A DNA stretch of 64,000 nucleotides from Ruminococcus gauvreauii (GTDB taxonomy: Bacteria > Bacillota > Clostridia > Lachnospirales > Lachnospiraceae), in contig NZ_CP102290.1 in assembly GCF_025151995.1 (NCBI RefSeq), forward strand, positions 992,001 through 1,056,000, in the 5' to 3' direction. Shown here piece by piece: positions 1-8,434 of the stretch. Under the pieces are notes generated by a model. That model did no database searches, was not told where the DNA came from, and saw nothing but the letters and a program-made list of their open reading frames with translations. The position numbers and the translations under genes are program-made. How positions within the stretch are numbered: position 1 is the first letter of the stretch; each line of letters starts with the position of its first letter.

Positions 1-2090
1 ACTGCGCCCGCCGTCCGGAAACTCTGGCGAAATCTTTTACTTAAACGTGAAGATCGATCCTCCGGCTTGTTCTTAGCAGCTATTATACAACCACTATTTG
101 TCGAAAGCATGGTAATCAAATCAGAGTTCCATTCTTTATACGGATATTTTTCAACCTTCCGAGTATACTCCTCTTCTTTTATAAAATATTTTTTTATCAT
201 CTCTGGATCTCCCAACTCATCCGGGTTCCCCATATTACTGAGCAGGCTCATACTGATCTCTTTACCTTTTTGAATATCCGGTAATCGTCCCAGTCTCTCC
301 TCGGCAAGGTTCCATAAATATACCGTTCCCATATCCGCTTCACAGTTCCTGTTGCAGCGCCCTGCTGCCTGAATCATGCTTGGAATATCAGCCAGACTTC
401 TGATCACAACCGGAAAGCTCACGTTTATCCCCGCCTCGATCAATGCTGTGGAAACGCAGCAAACCCGCCTTTTCTTTTTCAGCCAGGCCTTGACCCAGCG
501 TAATATCTCTTTACGGTGCATTGGACACATCAGCGTGCTTAGATGTACACACAAAACCACATTTCCCACACTCTCTTCGGCGCACTTCTCAAGCTCTTCA
601 TCTGTAAGTTCCTGCTGAATTTCTGCCAACCTATAACCCAATCCCTCTAGCTGCTCATAAATCCCTCGAAACAGATTCCAGGCAGCATCTTTTGTGTTCA
701 CGATAGTCAGCACAGATTTTTCCTTTTGGACAAACGTGGAGATTTCATCGGCAGCCTCCTGATAGGTACGCACTCCCAACTGAGGAACATAAGTCACCCG
801 TTTTAATTTCTTATACAACGCTTCAGCCTCCGGGACCAGTTCCTGCGAGGTGAGACTCAGATTAGGCTGTGTCGCTGTACACAGCAATACCGTACAGTTA
901 CAATACTGTGCAAGAAATCCGATAGCCTTTGTGAACAGTTCCCGGCATTTTTTCGGCAGAGCCTGAATTTCATCAAAAATAAGAACTGAATTTACAAGGC
1001 GGTTCATTCTCCTCACCTTGCCATTCCCATTCCGAAACAATGAATCCAGAAACTGGACCAAACTACTCAGAATTATATCACTGTCCCACCGTTCTGCCAA
1101 TCTGCGATAGTTTTTCTCATCCTCCTCATCTTCCAGCACAACGTTGGAATGATGCTCCAAAATAGATGGATAATCTGACAACGCCTTTCTGATATCCCTT
1201 GAATTTTGATCCAAGATAGTGTTCATGGGTATAAAATAAAAGACTCTCTCCTGCTTATTATTTTTCGCCTGAGCCAGCGCAAATCTCAGGCTTGAATACG
1301 TCTTTCCCCCTCCCGTGGGAACTGATAAAGTATAAATTCCCGGGCCAAATTCTCCTGCAGTCCTGCAGCAATCCGATATATCCCATCTGATTCTGGCCAG
1401 TTTTCCTTCTTTAGGGAAATCTTCCATATAATTTTCCAGTACCATAAGAAGTTTTTCCCAGTCCGGCAGATCATCTTTTGACGTTTCAAATGGATCCGCA
1501 TCATATTCGAAGCATGCGGAATCCCATCTGTCTGAATCAACAAGAATACTCAGCAAAAGTCGGGCGAGCATTCCCCATTCAAAGGAATACTTATCTAACC
1601 CAAACCTTTCCAATTCGCTGCATGCATCTGCGAACAGCTCGTCTAATTCATCAGAAGACGCTACTTCATCGTAAAAATTGTCCATTGCTTCCATATAATA
1701 ATTGCCCGGTTGTTCCCGCAATCCCTCTAAAAATGGAGAGCTGCCGGAATCATTCAGGCAATCCGGTAAACCGGCATGATGACCATAAATACACAAAGAA
1801 ATCACCTGTGCTGCCTGTCTTTCCTTCGACGCTTTCTCTGGCATCCACCAACGCTGCTCAACATAAAGCGCCCCCAGACCGGCGTGATTCGGATGCTTGC
1901 TGCCAATACCCTCCAGATGGTCCTGCCAATCCGCGTTCCCTTTCCCGAAATCGTGAAGCAGCCCAATTAGCTTTGCCAATGTACCAAGCCCTAGTTTTTC
2001 AGCCCTCTGGGAACATAATTTTGACACATTTCTGCTGTGCTCACTCCACTCTTGTTTCTTTCCATCAGATTCTCTTTTATGCGCAAAAAT
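1..2090 (-). CDS. cas3: CRISPR-associated helicase/nuclease Cas3 (C-terminus beyond left edge)
   Basis: Type I interference effector: an HD nuclease fused to a superfamily 2 helicase, recruited by Cascade to unwind and degrade target DNA. One uninterrupted frame runs from about 2090 to the window edge (about 696 codons seen). Visible motifs, counted from the ATT at 2090: HD motif LLHDFGKGN at residues 44-52, Walker A VPTGGGKT ending near 264, DEIQ box near 373, STALIEAGIN, and motif VI QAAGRCNRN near 574. The start is odd. Upstream in frame, ATG at 2114 is followed after four codons by TGA (2099-2097), and no ATG, GTG or TTG follows in frame until a GTG about 24 codons on, after the conserved IFAHKRES start. 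An ATT at 2090 with GGTGAG five bases upstream is the best candidate. The type I-C-like repeat nearby suggests subtype I-C (inference); the other cas genes would lie beyond the left edge. Confidence 0.93.
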   Translation of the reverse strand, partial: MFAHKRESDGKKQEWSEHSRNVSKLCSQRAEKLGLGTLAKLIGLLHDFGKGNADWQDHLEGIGSKHPNHAGLGALYVEQRWWMPEKASKERQAAQVISLCIYGHHAGLPDCLNDSGSSPFLEGLREQPGNYYMEAMDNFYDEVASSDELDELFADACSELERFGLDKYSFEWGMLARLLLSILVDSDRWDSACFEYDADPFETSKDDLPDWEKLLMVLENYMEDFPKEGKLARIRWDISDCCRTAGEFGPGIYTLSVPTGGGKTYSSLRFALAQAKNNKQERVFYFIPMNTILDQNSRDIRKALSDYPSILEHHSNVVLEDEEDEKNYRRLAERWDSDIILSSLVQFLDSLFRNGNGKVRRMNRLVNSVLIFDEIQALPKKCRELFTKAIGFLAQYCNCTVLLCTATQPNLSLTSQELVPEAEALYKKLKRVTYVPQLGVRTYQEAADEISTFVQKEKSVLTIVNTKDAAWNLFRGIYEQLEGLGYRLAEIQQELTDEELEKCAEESVGNVVLCVHLSTLMCPMHRKEILRWVKAWLKKKRRVCCVSTALIEAGINVSFPVVIRSLADIPSMIQAAGRCNRNCEADMGTVYLWNLAEERLGRLPDIQKGKEISMSLLSNMGNPDELGDPEMIKKYFIKEEEYTRKVEKYPYKEWNSDLITMLSTNSGCIIAAKNKPEDRSSRLSKRFRQSFRTAGA

Positions 2091-2147
2091 ACGTGCTCAC
2101 CGCTTTTCTTTCATCCGTCAAAAGACTACTGGTAATATATGTTTTTT

Positions 2148-2176
2148 ATTATATCTCATCACTGTCACTTTTTCAA
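2148..2176 (-). promoter_or_regulatory. cas3 promoter
   Basis: Reading the minus strand, TTGAAA (2176-2171) and TATAAT (2153-2148) are separated by 17 bases. Transcription would start near 2141, leaving a 5' leader of about 50 bases before the ATT candidate start of cas3. The upstream flank (2194-2210) matches the pseudo-spacer of the divergent repeat RNA. Confidence 0.75.
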
Positions 2177-2233
2177 TTATAATCCCGATATTTTTTCTTT
2201 TTAACCCGAGTTTTTTAATTAAAAATTTGAAAA

Positions 2234-2262
2234 TTGATTTATTTCTTTGACTATGCTATCAT
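2234..2262 (+). promoter_or_regulatory. Divergent promoter of the solitary CRISPR repeat
   Basis: TTGATT (2234-2239), 17 bases, TATCAT (2257-2262). The expected start point is at about 2269-2270, exactly the first base of the CRISPR-like repeat, so a transcript would begin at the repeat itself. Confidence 0.6.
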
Positions 2263-2269
2263 TTATAGC

Positions 2270-2303
2270 GTCAAGTGATCTTATATCACTTGTGGATTGA
2301 AAA
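2270..2303 (+). CRISPR. Solitary type I-C-like CRISPR repeat
   Basis: A single 33-34 base unit with the layout of subtype I-C repeats: GTC, a perfect 7-bp stem AAGTGAT / ATCACTT around a five-base loop, then the I-C signature tail GTGGATTGAAA. No second copy is seen downstream, so this is not an array in the window. It lies between the cas3 promoter and the msrAB remnant, with its own promoter. I-C arrays usually sit after cas2, so a lone repeat upstream of cas3 is unusual. Confidence 0.7.
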
Positions 2304-2345
2304 GGGTTCAAAAGTAATTTCTTACTCAAAACCCTTATCTGGAAA
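2270..2345 (+). ncRNA. Candidate crRNA-like regulatory RNA (CreR-like)
   Basis: The repeat is followed by a pseudo-spacer starting GGGTTCAAAAGTAA at 2304. On the minus strand upstream of cas3 the sequence GGGTTAAAAAGAAA lies at 2207-2194, preceded by CTC, which fits the YYC-type PAM reported for I-C. Positions 1-5, 7-11 and 13-14 match; mismatches are at 6 and 12 only. Beyond position 14 the match is lost. A Cascade footprint from this PAM would reach the cas3 -35 box at 2171-2176. crRNA-like guides that repress cas promoters are known in other subtypes; this case is inference from sequence. The 3' end is uncertain: the arms AAGGGTT (2302-2308) and AACCCTT (about 2330-2336) could form a stem. 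Confidence 0.5.
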
Positions 2346-2430
2346 GCATTATTGACATTTGTTTTTCGGATAAGGGTATCTTCCTACGCAAAGTCATCTT
2401 AAGTCTGCCCGTTTGATTTATTGTTATTAC

Positions 2431-2476
2431 AAAAACAAAGGAGTTGCAGCATGCATTAATGCATATTGCTTCTCCT
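2431..2476 (-). terminator. Terminator of the msrAB remnant
   Basis: On the minus strand an almost perfect palindrome, AGGAG..GCA..ATGCAT-TA-ATGCAT..TGC..CTCCT, is followed by TTTGTTTTT. It lies 11 bases after the msrAB stop codon and is its probable original terminator. Confidence 0.7.
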
Positions 2477-2486
2477 ATTATCCCAG

Positions 2487-3084
2487 CTAATCAAATAAAT
2501 TCAAATATTCCCCGTATCCGTCCTCTTCCATTCGTTCCCTTGGTATAAACCGCAGGGATGCACTATTGATGCAATACTGAAGTCAGCATCTGTCAGCAAG
2601 TCCGTCATTAAATACATGTCCCCGATGCGAATCACTTCCGCTACTGCGAATCTCCGTTCTGTACATGCCCAAGCTTGTATCGTCCAATTCCTTCACGACG
2701 ATCCTCTATGGGCTTTGAAAAACTTTTCCAGCCACAGCCTGACGCAAACTTGTCAGTCGAAACAAATAGCGACTCACCGGAAATGATGTCCACATATATT
2801 CCGTCGCGTTTTCACGGGTTACTCTGTACTGAAAATCAGTAAGGCGTCGTCTCAGACTTTCATCCGTTTCTATATTTACCGGCCCTTTTGTCTGATCGTA
2901 GGCACCTGCTGGAATATGACAGTAACCATCGGTATTTCTGTCCATATAATTCTGGTGATACTCCTCCGCACGATAATAATTCCCGAGGGGGATTGCCTCC
3001 ACCACAATCGGACTGTTATACTGTGCCTACAGCTCATCGAGCGCCAGAAGAATCTCCTTTTTATCATTTGTTTCGGTAAAGCAA
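2487..3084 (-). pseudogene. msrAB: Truncated, frameshifted methionine sulfoxide reductase MsrA-MsrB fusion
   Basis: MsrAB repairs oxidised methionine. Pieces of a fused MsrA-MsrB gene are readable on the minus strand. The MsrA C-terminal part is TETNDKKEILLALDEL followed by an in-frame TAG near 3030 where Gln is expected, then NSPIVVEAIPLGNYYRAEEY. The MsrB part starts [20 protein letters not shown], then about 20 residues are missing, and the frame changes into [16 protein letters not shown] and later [11 protein letters not shown]. The MsrB end, [19 protein letters not shown], stops at 2487. The N-terminal half of MsrA is absent, and homology ends close to the start of the transposase remnant, so insertion probably truncated it. 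It has at least one nonsense and two frame disruptions. Confidence 0.85.
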
Positions 3085-4255
3085 AGTGTGCTGAGCACAC
3101 TCTCAACTCCCCTGCCCCTCAATCTTGAGGGGTGGGGTCTTTCTTTGCTTCCATTTATTGTAAAATATTTATATGAGTAATATATTACAATCTATTTTTC
3201 TTGACCATTATGAGCAAATGCTCTACCAACTTTATCCTCGCCAAACAGAAACAGATAACGTCAACAAGATGATTCATTGCGGTGGTCCTTCTTATGGTGG
3301 CGCTTTCTATGCATGCCCCGATTACGGCGAATTGAAATTGTTCCTTTTCGTTGCAAGTCCCGCTTCTGTCCTTCCTGTGGAAATAAATATAATCAAATGC
3401 GCTCTTTTCACATCTCCTGCAAGCTAGTCAATTGCATTCATCGGCACTGTGTTTTTACTATTCCGAAAGAACTTCGCCCTTTCTTAAGGATCGTTCTCTC
3501 CTTAGCTGCCTTTTTCACTCTGTTCGCGATGTTGTCCTACGCATGTTTTTTAACTTGAATAAATTCGAAAACTTCACTCCTGGCATCATCTGTGTTCTTC
3601 ATACTTTTGGGCGTGATTTAAAATGGAATCCTCACATCCATGCTCTTATTTCTGAGGGCGGTGCTGATAACTTTACCGTTTGGAGAACTCTAAAACATTT
3701 TGACTACACCTTCCTGCGTAACGCTTTTCGCAAAGTTCTGTTACAACGATTAACAAATAAAATCGGTCCTTCTTTTCGTAAAATCAAAAATGAAATTTAC
3801 CAAAAACATGCTGAGGGCTTCTATATGAGAGCAAAGCTCAATCTTTGCACTCCCGACATCACCATCAAATATATATGCAGATATCTGGGAAGACCTCCTG
3901 TCGCAACCTCTCGCATAGACAATTACGACGGAACTTTTGTTACCTTTCACTACACTCGTCACGAAGATAACAAAACAATTACTGAATGCATTCCTGCTCT
4001 TGGTTTAATAAAAAGACTCATCGTACATATCACTGAGAAACACTTCAAGATGCTACGCTATTACGGTATATATGTCAAACACCATAAACAGGAAGAGAAA
4101 CTGCACTATTTGAACAATATCGAAAGGCTATGGGCTATGGGTAAAAGCATGCTCATCATTCATTTCTCAATCGTTAAATAGTGCAGCCACCAACAAAACA
4201 AAAAACTTCACAGGCAAAGTCGTCGCGAAGCAACACCTTCGCTCTTTTGCTATGT
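3085..4255 (+). mobile_element. Decayed IS91/IS1294-family insertion
   Basis: The segment starts where msrA homology ends and contains a broken Y2-type (rolling-circle) transposase. The left flank has a GTGCTGAGCAC palindrome (about 3089-3099) and a CCCCTCAATCTTGAGGGG hairpin; the right side has a GCGAAGCAACACCTTCGC hairpin (about 4215-4232). IS91-type elements lack classical inverted repeats, so the ends are approximate. Confidence 0.6.
3173..4181 (+). pseudogene. IS91/IS1294-type Y2 transposase, two frameshifts
   Basis: The protein is spread over three frames. Frame one (from 3173) carries the N-terminus SNILQSIFLDHYEQML. The shift near 3340 moves to a frame with the zinc-binding CRFCPSCGNKY and NCIHRHCVFTIPKELRPF. 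A second shift near 3480 leads to the catalytic part with the HUH motif NPHIHALISEGG and the two-tyrosine motif YICRYLGR, ending RYYGIYVKHHKQEEK. The order and motifs fit rolling-circle transposases of the IS91/IS1294 group. With two frameshifts it is almost certainly inactive. The C-terminus also seems altered after KHHKQEEKLH. Confidence 0.85.
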
Positions 4256-4316
4256 AATTTTTTATTTCCAACTCATTATACACTATTTCTTTTAATTTGA
4301 GAAATTTCCTATACAG

Positions 4317-4357
4317 CAAGAAAGGGATACTGTTGTTATCCAGTACCCCTCTTTGTA
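4317..4357 (-). terminator. Probable rlmD terminator within the 4182-4498 spacer
   Basis: On the minus strand an imperfect stem (AAGAGGGGTACTGG with CAGTATCCCTTTCTT) lies about 140 bases after the rlmD stop. The rest of the 4182-4498 spacer holds the right flank of the insertion remnant. A 63-codon open frame on the minus strand (4362-4553) overlaps the rlmD end and resembles nothing I recognise. Confidence 0.4.
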
Positions 4358-4498
4358 AATCTTATTCTGTTGTATCCCCACACTCTATATCAGCCACCAC
4401 AGAAACATTGATGTAATCTTTTATGACTTTATTTCTGCATTTTTCACCTTCGCCGGTGAACACCATATGCTTGAAAAAGTGCCTAAAATAAAGGATTT

Positions 4499-5866
4499 CT
4501 ACATGGTTTTTCTTTGTATCAACACTATAGTCTCTACATGAACGGTCTGACAAAACTGATCAACTCCCCTGACCCTCACCAGTTCATACCCATTCCCGCA
4601 GAGATACTTCAAATCCCGCGCCAGCGTCGCAGAATCACAGCTCACATACACGATCCGCTCCGGCCGCATCTGCACCATGGTCTCTAGCAGCTTCTCATCG
4701 CAGCCCTTGCGCGGCGGGTCGACGACGATCACGTCCGCTTTGATCTGTTCGTCCCGGTACTTCTGCGGCAGCACTTCCTCCGCCTTACCGACGAAAAACT
4801 CAGCGTTTTCAATGCCATTTAACGCGGCATTTTGTTTCGCGTCCTCGATTGCCTGCGGAATGATCTCAACACCGCATACGCGGCCCGCATTCCGGGCCAG
4901 AAACAGGGAGATCGTGCCGATACCGCAGTACAGATCCCACACCGTCTCGTTTCCCGTCAGACCTGCATACTCCAGCGCAAGTTCATACAGTTTCCTGGTC
5001 TGAACAGGATTTACCTGATAAAAGGAAAGCGGTGATACCCGATACTGGATGTCACCGATGCTGTCCGTGATGTAAGTCTTTCCCCAGAGAAGTCTGATAT
5101 CCTCTCCCATGATGACATTCGTCTTCTTCCGGTTGATGGAGATTGTAATGCTCGCCATACCCGGGATCGCCCTCAGCCGCTCCACCAGTTTTTCACCCGA
5201 TGGCAGGGATTTTGCATTGACCACCAGGCAGACCATGACTTCCCCGCTGGAAAATCCGCTGCGTATTAACACGTGACGCACGATTCCGGTTCCTGTCTCC
5301 TCATCGTACGGCTCCACGCTGCATTCCTCCATATAAGAGATCACACGGTTCAGAATGTCTTCATTTACCGGCAGGCCCAGGTAACATCTTCGGTTGTCGA
5401 TGATGCGGTGCGTCCGGCCCGCATAGAAACCGGTGATGATCCGTCCGTCTCTGTCTTTTCCGACCGGAAACTGTGCTTTATTCCTGTAGTAAAACGGCTG
5501 GTCCATGCCGATGATGGGCTCCATCGGAGGGTTCTCGAAACCTCCGATCCGTTTCAAATGATTGCGGATGGTGTTCTCCTTATATTCCAGCTGCCTGGAA
5601 TACTCGAGTGCCTGAATCTGGCAGCCGCCGCATGGACCCGCGTGCGGGCACAAGGGTTCCACGCGATGTATAGAAGGCCTCAGGATGTCCTTCACCCGTC
5701 CGTATCCGTAACTCTTCCCCGCTTTCGTTACGATCGCTGAGATCTCATCTCCGATCACAGCATCCTTGATAAAGAGAGGGTAGCCGTCGATTTTTCCGAT
5801 CCCCTCACCGTTATGCCCCATATCTTCAATTGTTATCTGCACAATGTCATTCTTTTTCAAATTCAT
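4499..5866 (-). CDS. rlmD: 23S rRNA (uracil-C5)-methyltransferase, RlmD/RlmCD family
   Basis: SAM-dependent enzyme that makes 5-methyluridine in 23S rRNA. An N-terminal TRAM RNA-binding domain (MNLKKNDIVQITIEDMGHNG) is followed by an iron-sulfur cysteine cluster (CPHAGPCGGCQ, with a further Cys upstream in the fold), the SAM motif DLYCGIGTISLFLA, the DPPRKGC motif and the catalytic VSCDSATLARDL region. The ATG at 5866 is chosen because TRAM starts there and GGAG precedes it; a longer open frame to 5962 overlaps the upstream gene. At 455 residues it has the usual family length. Gram-positive members (RlmCD) often modify two positions, so the exact target site is uncertain. It lies 16 bases after yhaM and is probably cotranscribed. 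Confidence 0.92.
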   Translation of the reverse strand: MNLKKNDIVQITIEDMGHNGEGIGKIDGYPLFIKDAVIGDEISAIVTKAGKSYGYGRVKDILRPSIHRVEPLCPHAGPCGGCQIQALEYSRQLEYKENTIRNHLKRIGGFENPPMEPIIGMDQPFYYRNKAQFPVGKDRDGRIITGFYAGRTHRIIDNRRCYLGLPVNEDILNRVISYMEECSVEPYDEETGTGIVRHVLIRSGFSSGEVMVCLVVNAKSLPSGEKLVERLRAIPGMASITISINRKKTNVIMGEDIRLLWGKTYITDSIGDIQYRVSPLSFYQVNPVQTRKLYELALEYAGLTGNETVWDLYCGIGTISLFLARNAGRVCGVEIIPQAIEDAKQNAALNGIENAEFFVGKAEEVLPQKYRDEQIKADVIVVDPPRKGCDEKLLETMVQMRPERIVYVSCDSATLARDLKYLCGNGYELVRVRGVDQFCQTVHVETIVLIQRKTM

Positions 5867-5882
5867 ATGATTACTCCGCTCA

Positions 5883-6827
5883 TCAGCCTGTCGTTCTTCT
5901 GATATTGGACTCAAACAGGCGGTTATATCCCAGCCAGTCGGCATTGTCTCCCGCTGCATCAAATACTTCTCTCAGTGTTTCCAGTCTGGCGTCCGTGTTG
6001 TCCGCCAGATTCAGAGCGACCGCTTCCGCGAGGGCCGGTTTCTTTGGGGAACCGTATTCCAGTTCGCCGTGATGTGCCAGAATACAGTGCTTCAGCTCTG
6101 TCTCCAGCTTCACCGGAAATCCTTCGATCGTGCGGATGGCGTCATGCAGCATTTCCGCGCCGATCATGATATGTCCGAGCAGCTGCCCGTCATCCGTATA
6201 GTCATTAACAGGGAACGCCGACAGTTCTTTTGTCTTTCCTATGTCATGGCACAGCGCGGAGGTGACCAGAAGGTCTCTGTTCAGGTACGGATACATTTTT
6301 ACATAGTATTCACACAGACCTGCGACGCTCAGCGTATGTTCCAGAAGTCCGCCTACAAAACCGTGGTGAACGCTCTTGGCGGCTGAGCTGAACTTAAATG
6401 CCCTGACAAAAGCCTCGTCCTGTTCAAAATAATACTTTAATAAAGCTGAGAGCCACGGGTTTTTCACAGACTGTACAAGTGCCAGTACTTCCTGATACAT
6501 GGAATCACGGTCCCTGACACTGACCGGCAGGTAGTCTCCCGGGTCAAAGGATCCTTCATCCGCCTTTCGGCTGCGCTTGATACTCACCTGCAGCGACCCC
6601 GCAAAGCTCGTCACATCCCCCATCAGATCAATATAATCCAGGGCGTCGAAGTCATCGATCCCCTGCGAATTCGGGTCCCAGATTTTTGCATCCACCGTTC
6701 CCGTCTTGTCCTGCAGGATCACATTCTCATATGCTTTTCCGTTTTTCGTAACCGCCGACTGTTTTTGTTTGCAGAGATAGACCCCGGCAATCCTGTCTCC
6801 CTCTCGAAGTTCTTTGATATATTTCAT
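5883..6827 (-). CDS. yhaM: 3'-5' exoribonuclease YhaM family (OB fold plus HD domain)
   Basis: YhaM trims RNA and single-stranded DNA from the 3' end. The protein has an N-terminal OB-fold (about 1-100; VILQDKTGTVDAKIWD) and a C-terminal metal-dependent HD domain: HHGFVGGLLEHTLSV, then SALCHDIGKTKEL, then CILAHHGELEYGSPKKP. Length 314 residues matches the family. ATG at 6827 was preferred over an in-frame TTG at 6839, which sits almost on top of the AGAAAGG ribosome site. rlmD follows closely. Confidence 0.88.
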   Translation of the reverse strand: MKYIKELREGDRIAGVYLCKQKQSAVTKNGKAYENVILQDKTGTVDAKIWDPNSQGIDDFDALDYIDLMGDVTSFAGSLQVSIKRSRKADEGSFDPGDYLPVSVRDRDSMYQEVLALVQSVKNPWLSALLKYYFEQDEAFVRAFKFSSAAKSVHHGFVGGLLEHTLSVAGLCEYYVKMYPYLNRDLLVTSALCHDIGKTKELSAFPVNDYTDDGQLLGHIMIGAEMLHDAIRTIEGFPVKLETELKHCILAHHGELEYGSPKKPALAEAVALNLADNTDARLETLREVFDAAGDNADWLGYNRLFESNIRRTTG

Positions 6828-6911
6828 ACTGTTATCCAACCTTTCTAAATAAAAGAATGGTTCTTCTGCATGACAGAAAAACCAGACTTTTTACTTTCAC
6901 ACTGTTCTATT

Positions 6912-8159
6912 TTATAATGCTCCGACGGTTACGTCAAATACAATCTCTGCATAACCCTCCGCACCTTTGCGCATCGCTGTCACTGTGACCACCTGTCCCG
7001 CCTTACATTTCTCAAGTGCCTTCGTATATTCTGTCATGGTTTCCACCTCGCTGCTCTTTACTTTGATGATGACATCCCCGCTCATGATACCGGCAAGCAT
7101 CGCCGGAGAATCTGTCTGAACCTCATTGACATAGACACCCTTCGGGATCCCCGTCTTCTCTGAAATATCCGCTGTGACATCCTGTCCCCTGATTCCGATA
7201 TACGGAAGTTCCCCGTTGTTTGACAGCGTCTCCATGAGTGTTTTGATCTCCGAAATGCCGATCGCAGTCACCGTATTTCCGTCATTGGAATATCCCTGAA
7301 GAATAACGCCGACAATCTGTCCTTCCAGATCCAGCAGGATTCCGCTTCCGTCCTTGCTTCCGAGAATATCCGTCGTCAGGATCGTATATTCCGTATCCAG
7401 CGTCGAAACCTTATTCGAAACAGATGTCACAACCCCGAATGCGATCGAATCACTGTATCCCATCGGGCTTCCTAGCGCCATAACCGGATTTCCCTGCGCC
7501 GTCGAATACGAACTCCCCAGCGGGGCAGTTACCAGCTGTTCCAGAGTGGTTTCTTCGATTTCGCCAAGCGGAACTTTTAAAACGGTAAGCCCGGTATTCG
7601 GATCCGTCTTCTGGAAGCGTGCATCCACCGTGGCGTCGTCCCAGAATGTCACCTGAATCCGGTCAACTTTTTCAACACCCCGGTACTCCGTCAGAATATA
7701 AATCTCCTGGCTGGTCCTGGCAATGATCAGCCCGGAGATCTGACGCTGATTCTCATACGTGTTGTTAAACCAGTCCATATTATCCGTGATACCGATCACC
7801 GTTACCATTGACCTGGAAGCAGTCTCAGACACTTCCACCATATCCTGATAAAATTTCTTATAGTCTGAGAGTCCAAGTTCCGCGGGCACTTCCACGACCT
7901 GGGTCTCCTGGGACTCTTCCCTGGTTTCCTGGTTTTCAACCACATTTTCAGGGGGATTCTCATCCTCTATGTTCACCTTGGAATCCTGTTTGTTCTCCAC
8001 CTTTTCCTGAAACGACGGGAGAGCATTTGCAAATACATATGCCGCGACCACTCCGAAAATGATCGCCCCAACCAGTAAAATCACCAGTTTCACAAAGAGT
8101 GCCTTCTTATTAATCGGCTTTTCTTTTATAACCTCTTTAATAAAGCTATAATCACTCAT
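6912..8159 (-). CDS. Membrane-anchored HtrA-like protein with degenerate catalytic triad, PDZ domain
   Basis: Layout: cytoplasmic N-terminus (1-22), one transmembrane helix (about 23-45), an acidic linker rich in Glu and Asn, a trypsin-like domain (about 100-310) and a C-terminal PDZ domain (about 315-410; YIGIRGQDVTADISEKTGIP). The fold matches HtrA/DegP, but the active-site motifs are changed. The His region reads ILTEYRGVE instead of TNYHVV, the Asp region DPNTGLTVLKV instead of TDLAVLK, and the Ser region SKDGSGILLDLEG instead of GNSGGPLV. It is probably a non-proteolytic binding or sensing protein (inference). It is divergent from mutS2 and upstream of yhaM in the same direction. Confidence 0.85.
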   Translation of the reverse strand: MSDYSFIKEVIKEKPINKKALFVKLVILLVGAIIFGVVAAYVFANALPSFQEKVENKQDSKVNIEDENPPENVVENQETREESQETQVVEVPAELGLSDYKKFYQDMVEVSETASRSMVTVIGITDNMDWFNNTYENQRQISGLIIARTSQEIYILTEYRGVEKVDRIQVTFWDDATVDARFQKTDPNTGLTVLKVPLGEIEETTLEQLVTAPLGSSYSTAQGNPVMALGSPMGYSDSIAFGVVTSVSNKVSTLDTEYTILTTDILGSKDGSGILLDLEGQIVGVILQGYSNDGNTVTAIGISEIKTLMETLSNNGELPYIGIRGQDVTADISEKTGIPKGVYVNEVQTDSPAMLAGIMSGDVIIKVKSSEVETMTEYTKALEKCKAGQVVTVTAMRKGAEGYAEIVFDVTVGAL

Positions 8160-8350
8160 CTCTTAAAACTCCTGTCTGCTGTAAAACCAATTGATTTCAG
8201 ACCATCCTGTCCGAATCAGATTATGATTATATTAGCAAAAACATATGAACAATTTATGAATGAAAGAGAAACTTATTAGTTCTTGCCACATTCTGCCGGC
8301 AGCCTGCCGAAATATTTATCGTATGAGAGTATTTTTTTGAAAGCATTTCT

Positions 8351-8359
8351 GGTATAATG
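8351..8359 (+). promoter_or_regulatory. mutS2 promoter (extended -10)
   Basis: TGGTATAAT forms an extended -10 element 75 bases before the mutS2 ATG. The -35 position is only T-rich. The rest of the 8160-8434 divergent spacer shows a TATAAT (minus strand, near 8230) that could serve the HtrA-like gene. Confidence 0.55.
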
Positions 8360-8434
8360 TTCGGGAAAGAACGATACCAGGGTTAAAGCCCTTTGATCAT
8401 ACCAGCATAAAATCAAACAGTAAGGATTTATAAC

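Noticed and set aside
1478..2182. 234-codon plus-strand open frame opposite cas3
   Set aside because: It is antisense to the HD domain of cas3, whose frame is intact and carries the expected motifs; no ribosome site and no known protein features.
2303..2440. A second CRISPR repeat making a mini-array
   Set aside because: I searched for another GTGGATTGAAA-type end or a second AAGTGAT/ATCACTT stem downstream and found none.
4362..4553. 63-codon minus-strand open frame after rlmD
   Set aside because: It starts inside the rlmD end, has no ribosome site, overlaps the probable terminator and resembles nothing I know.
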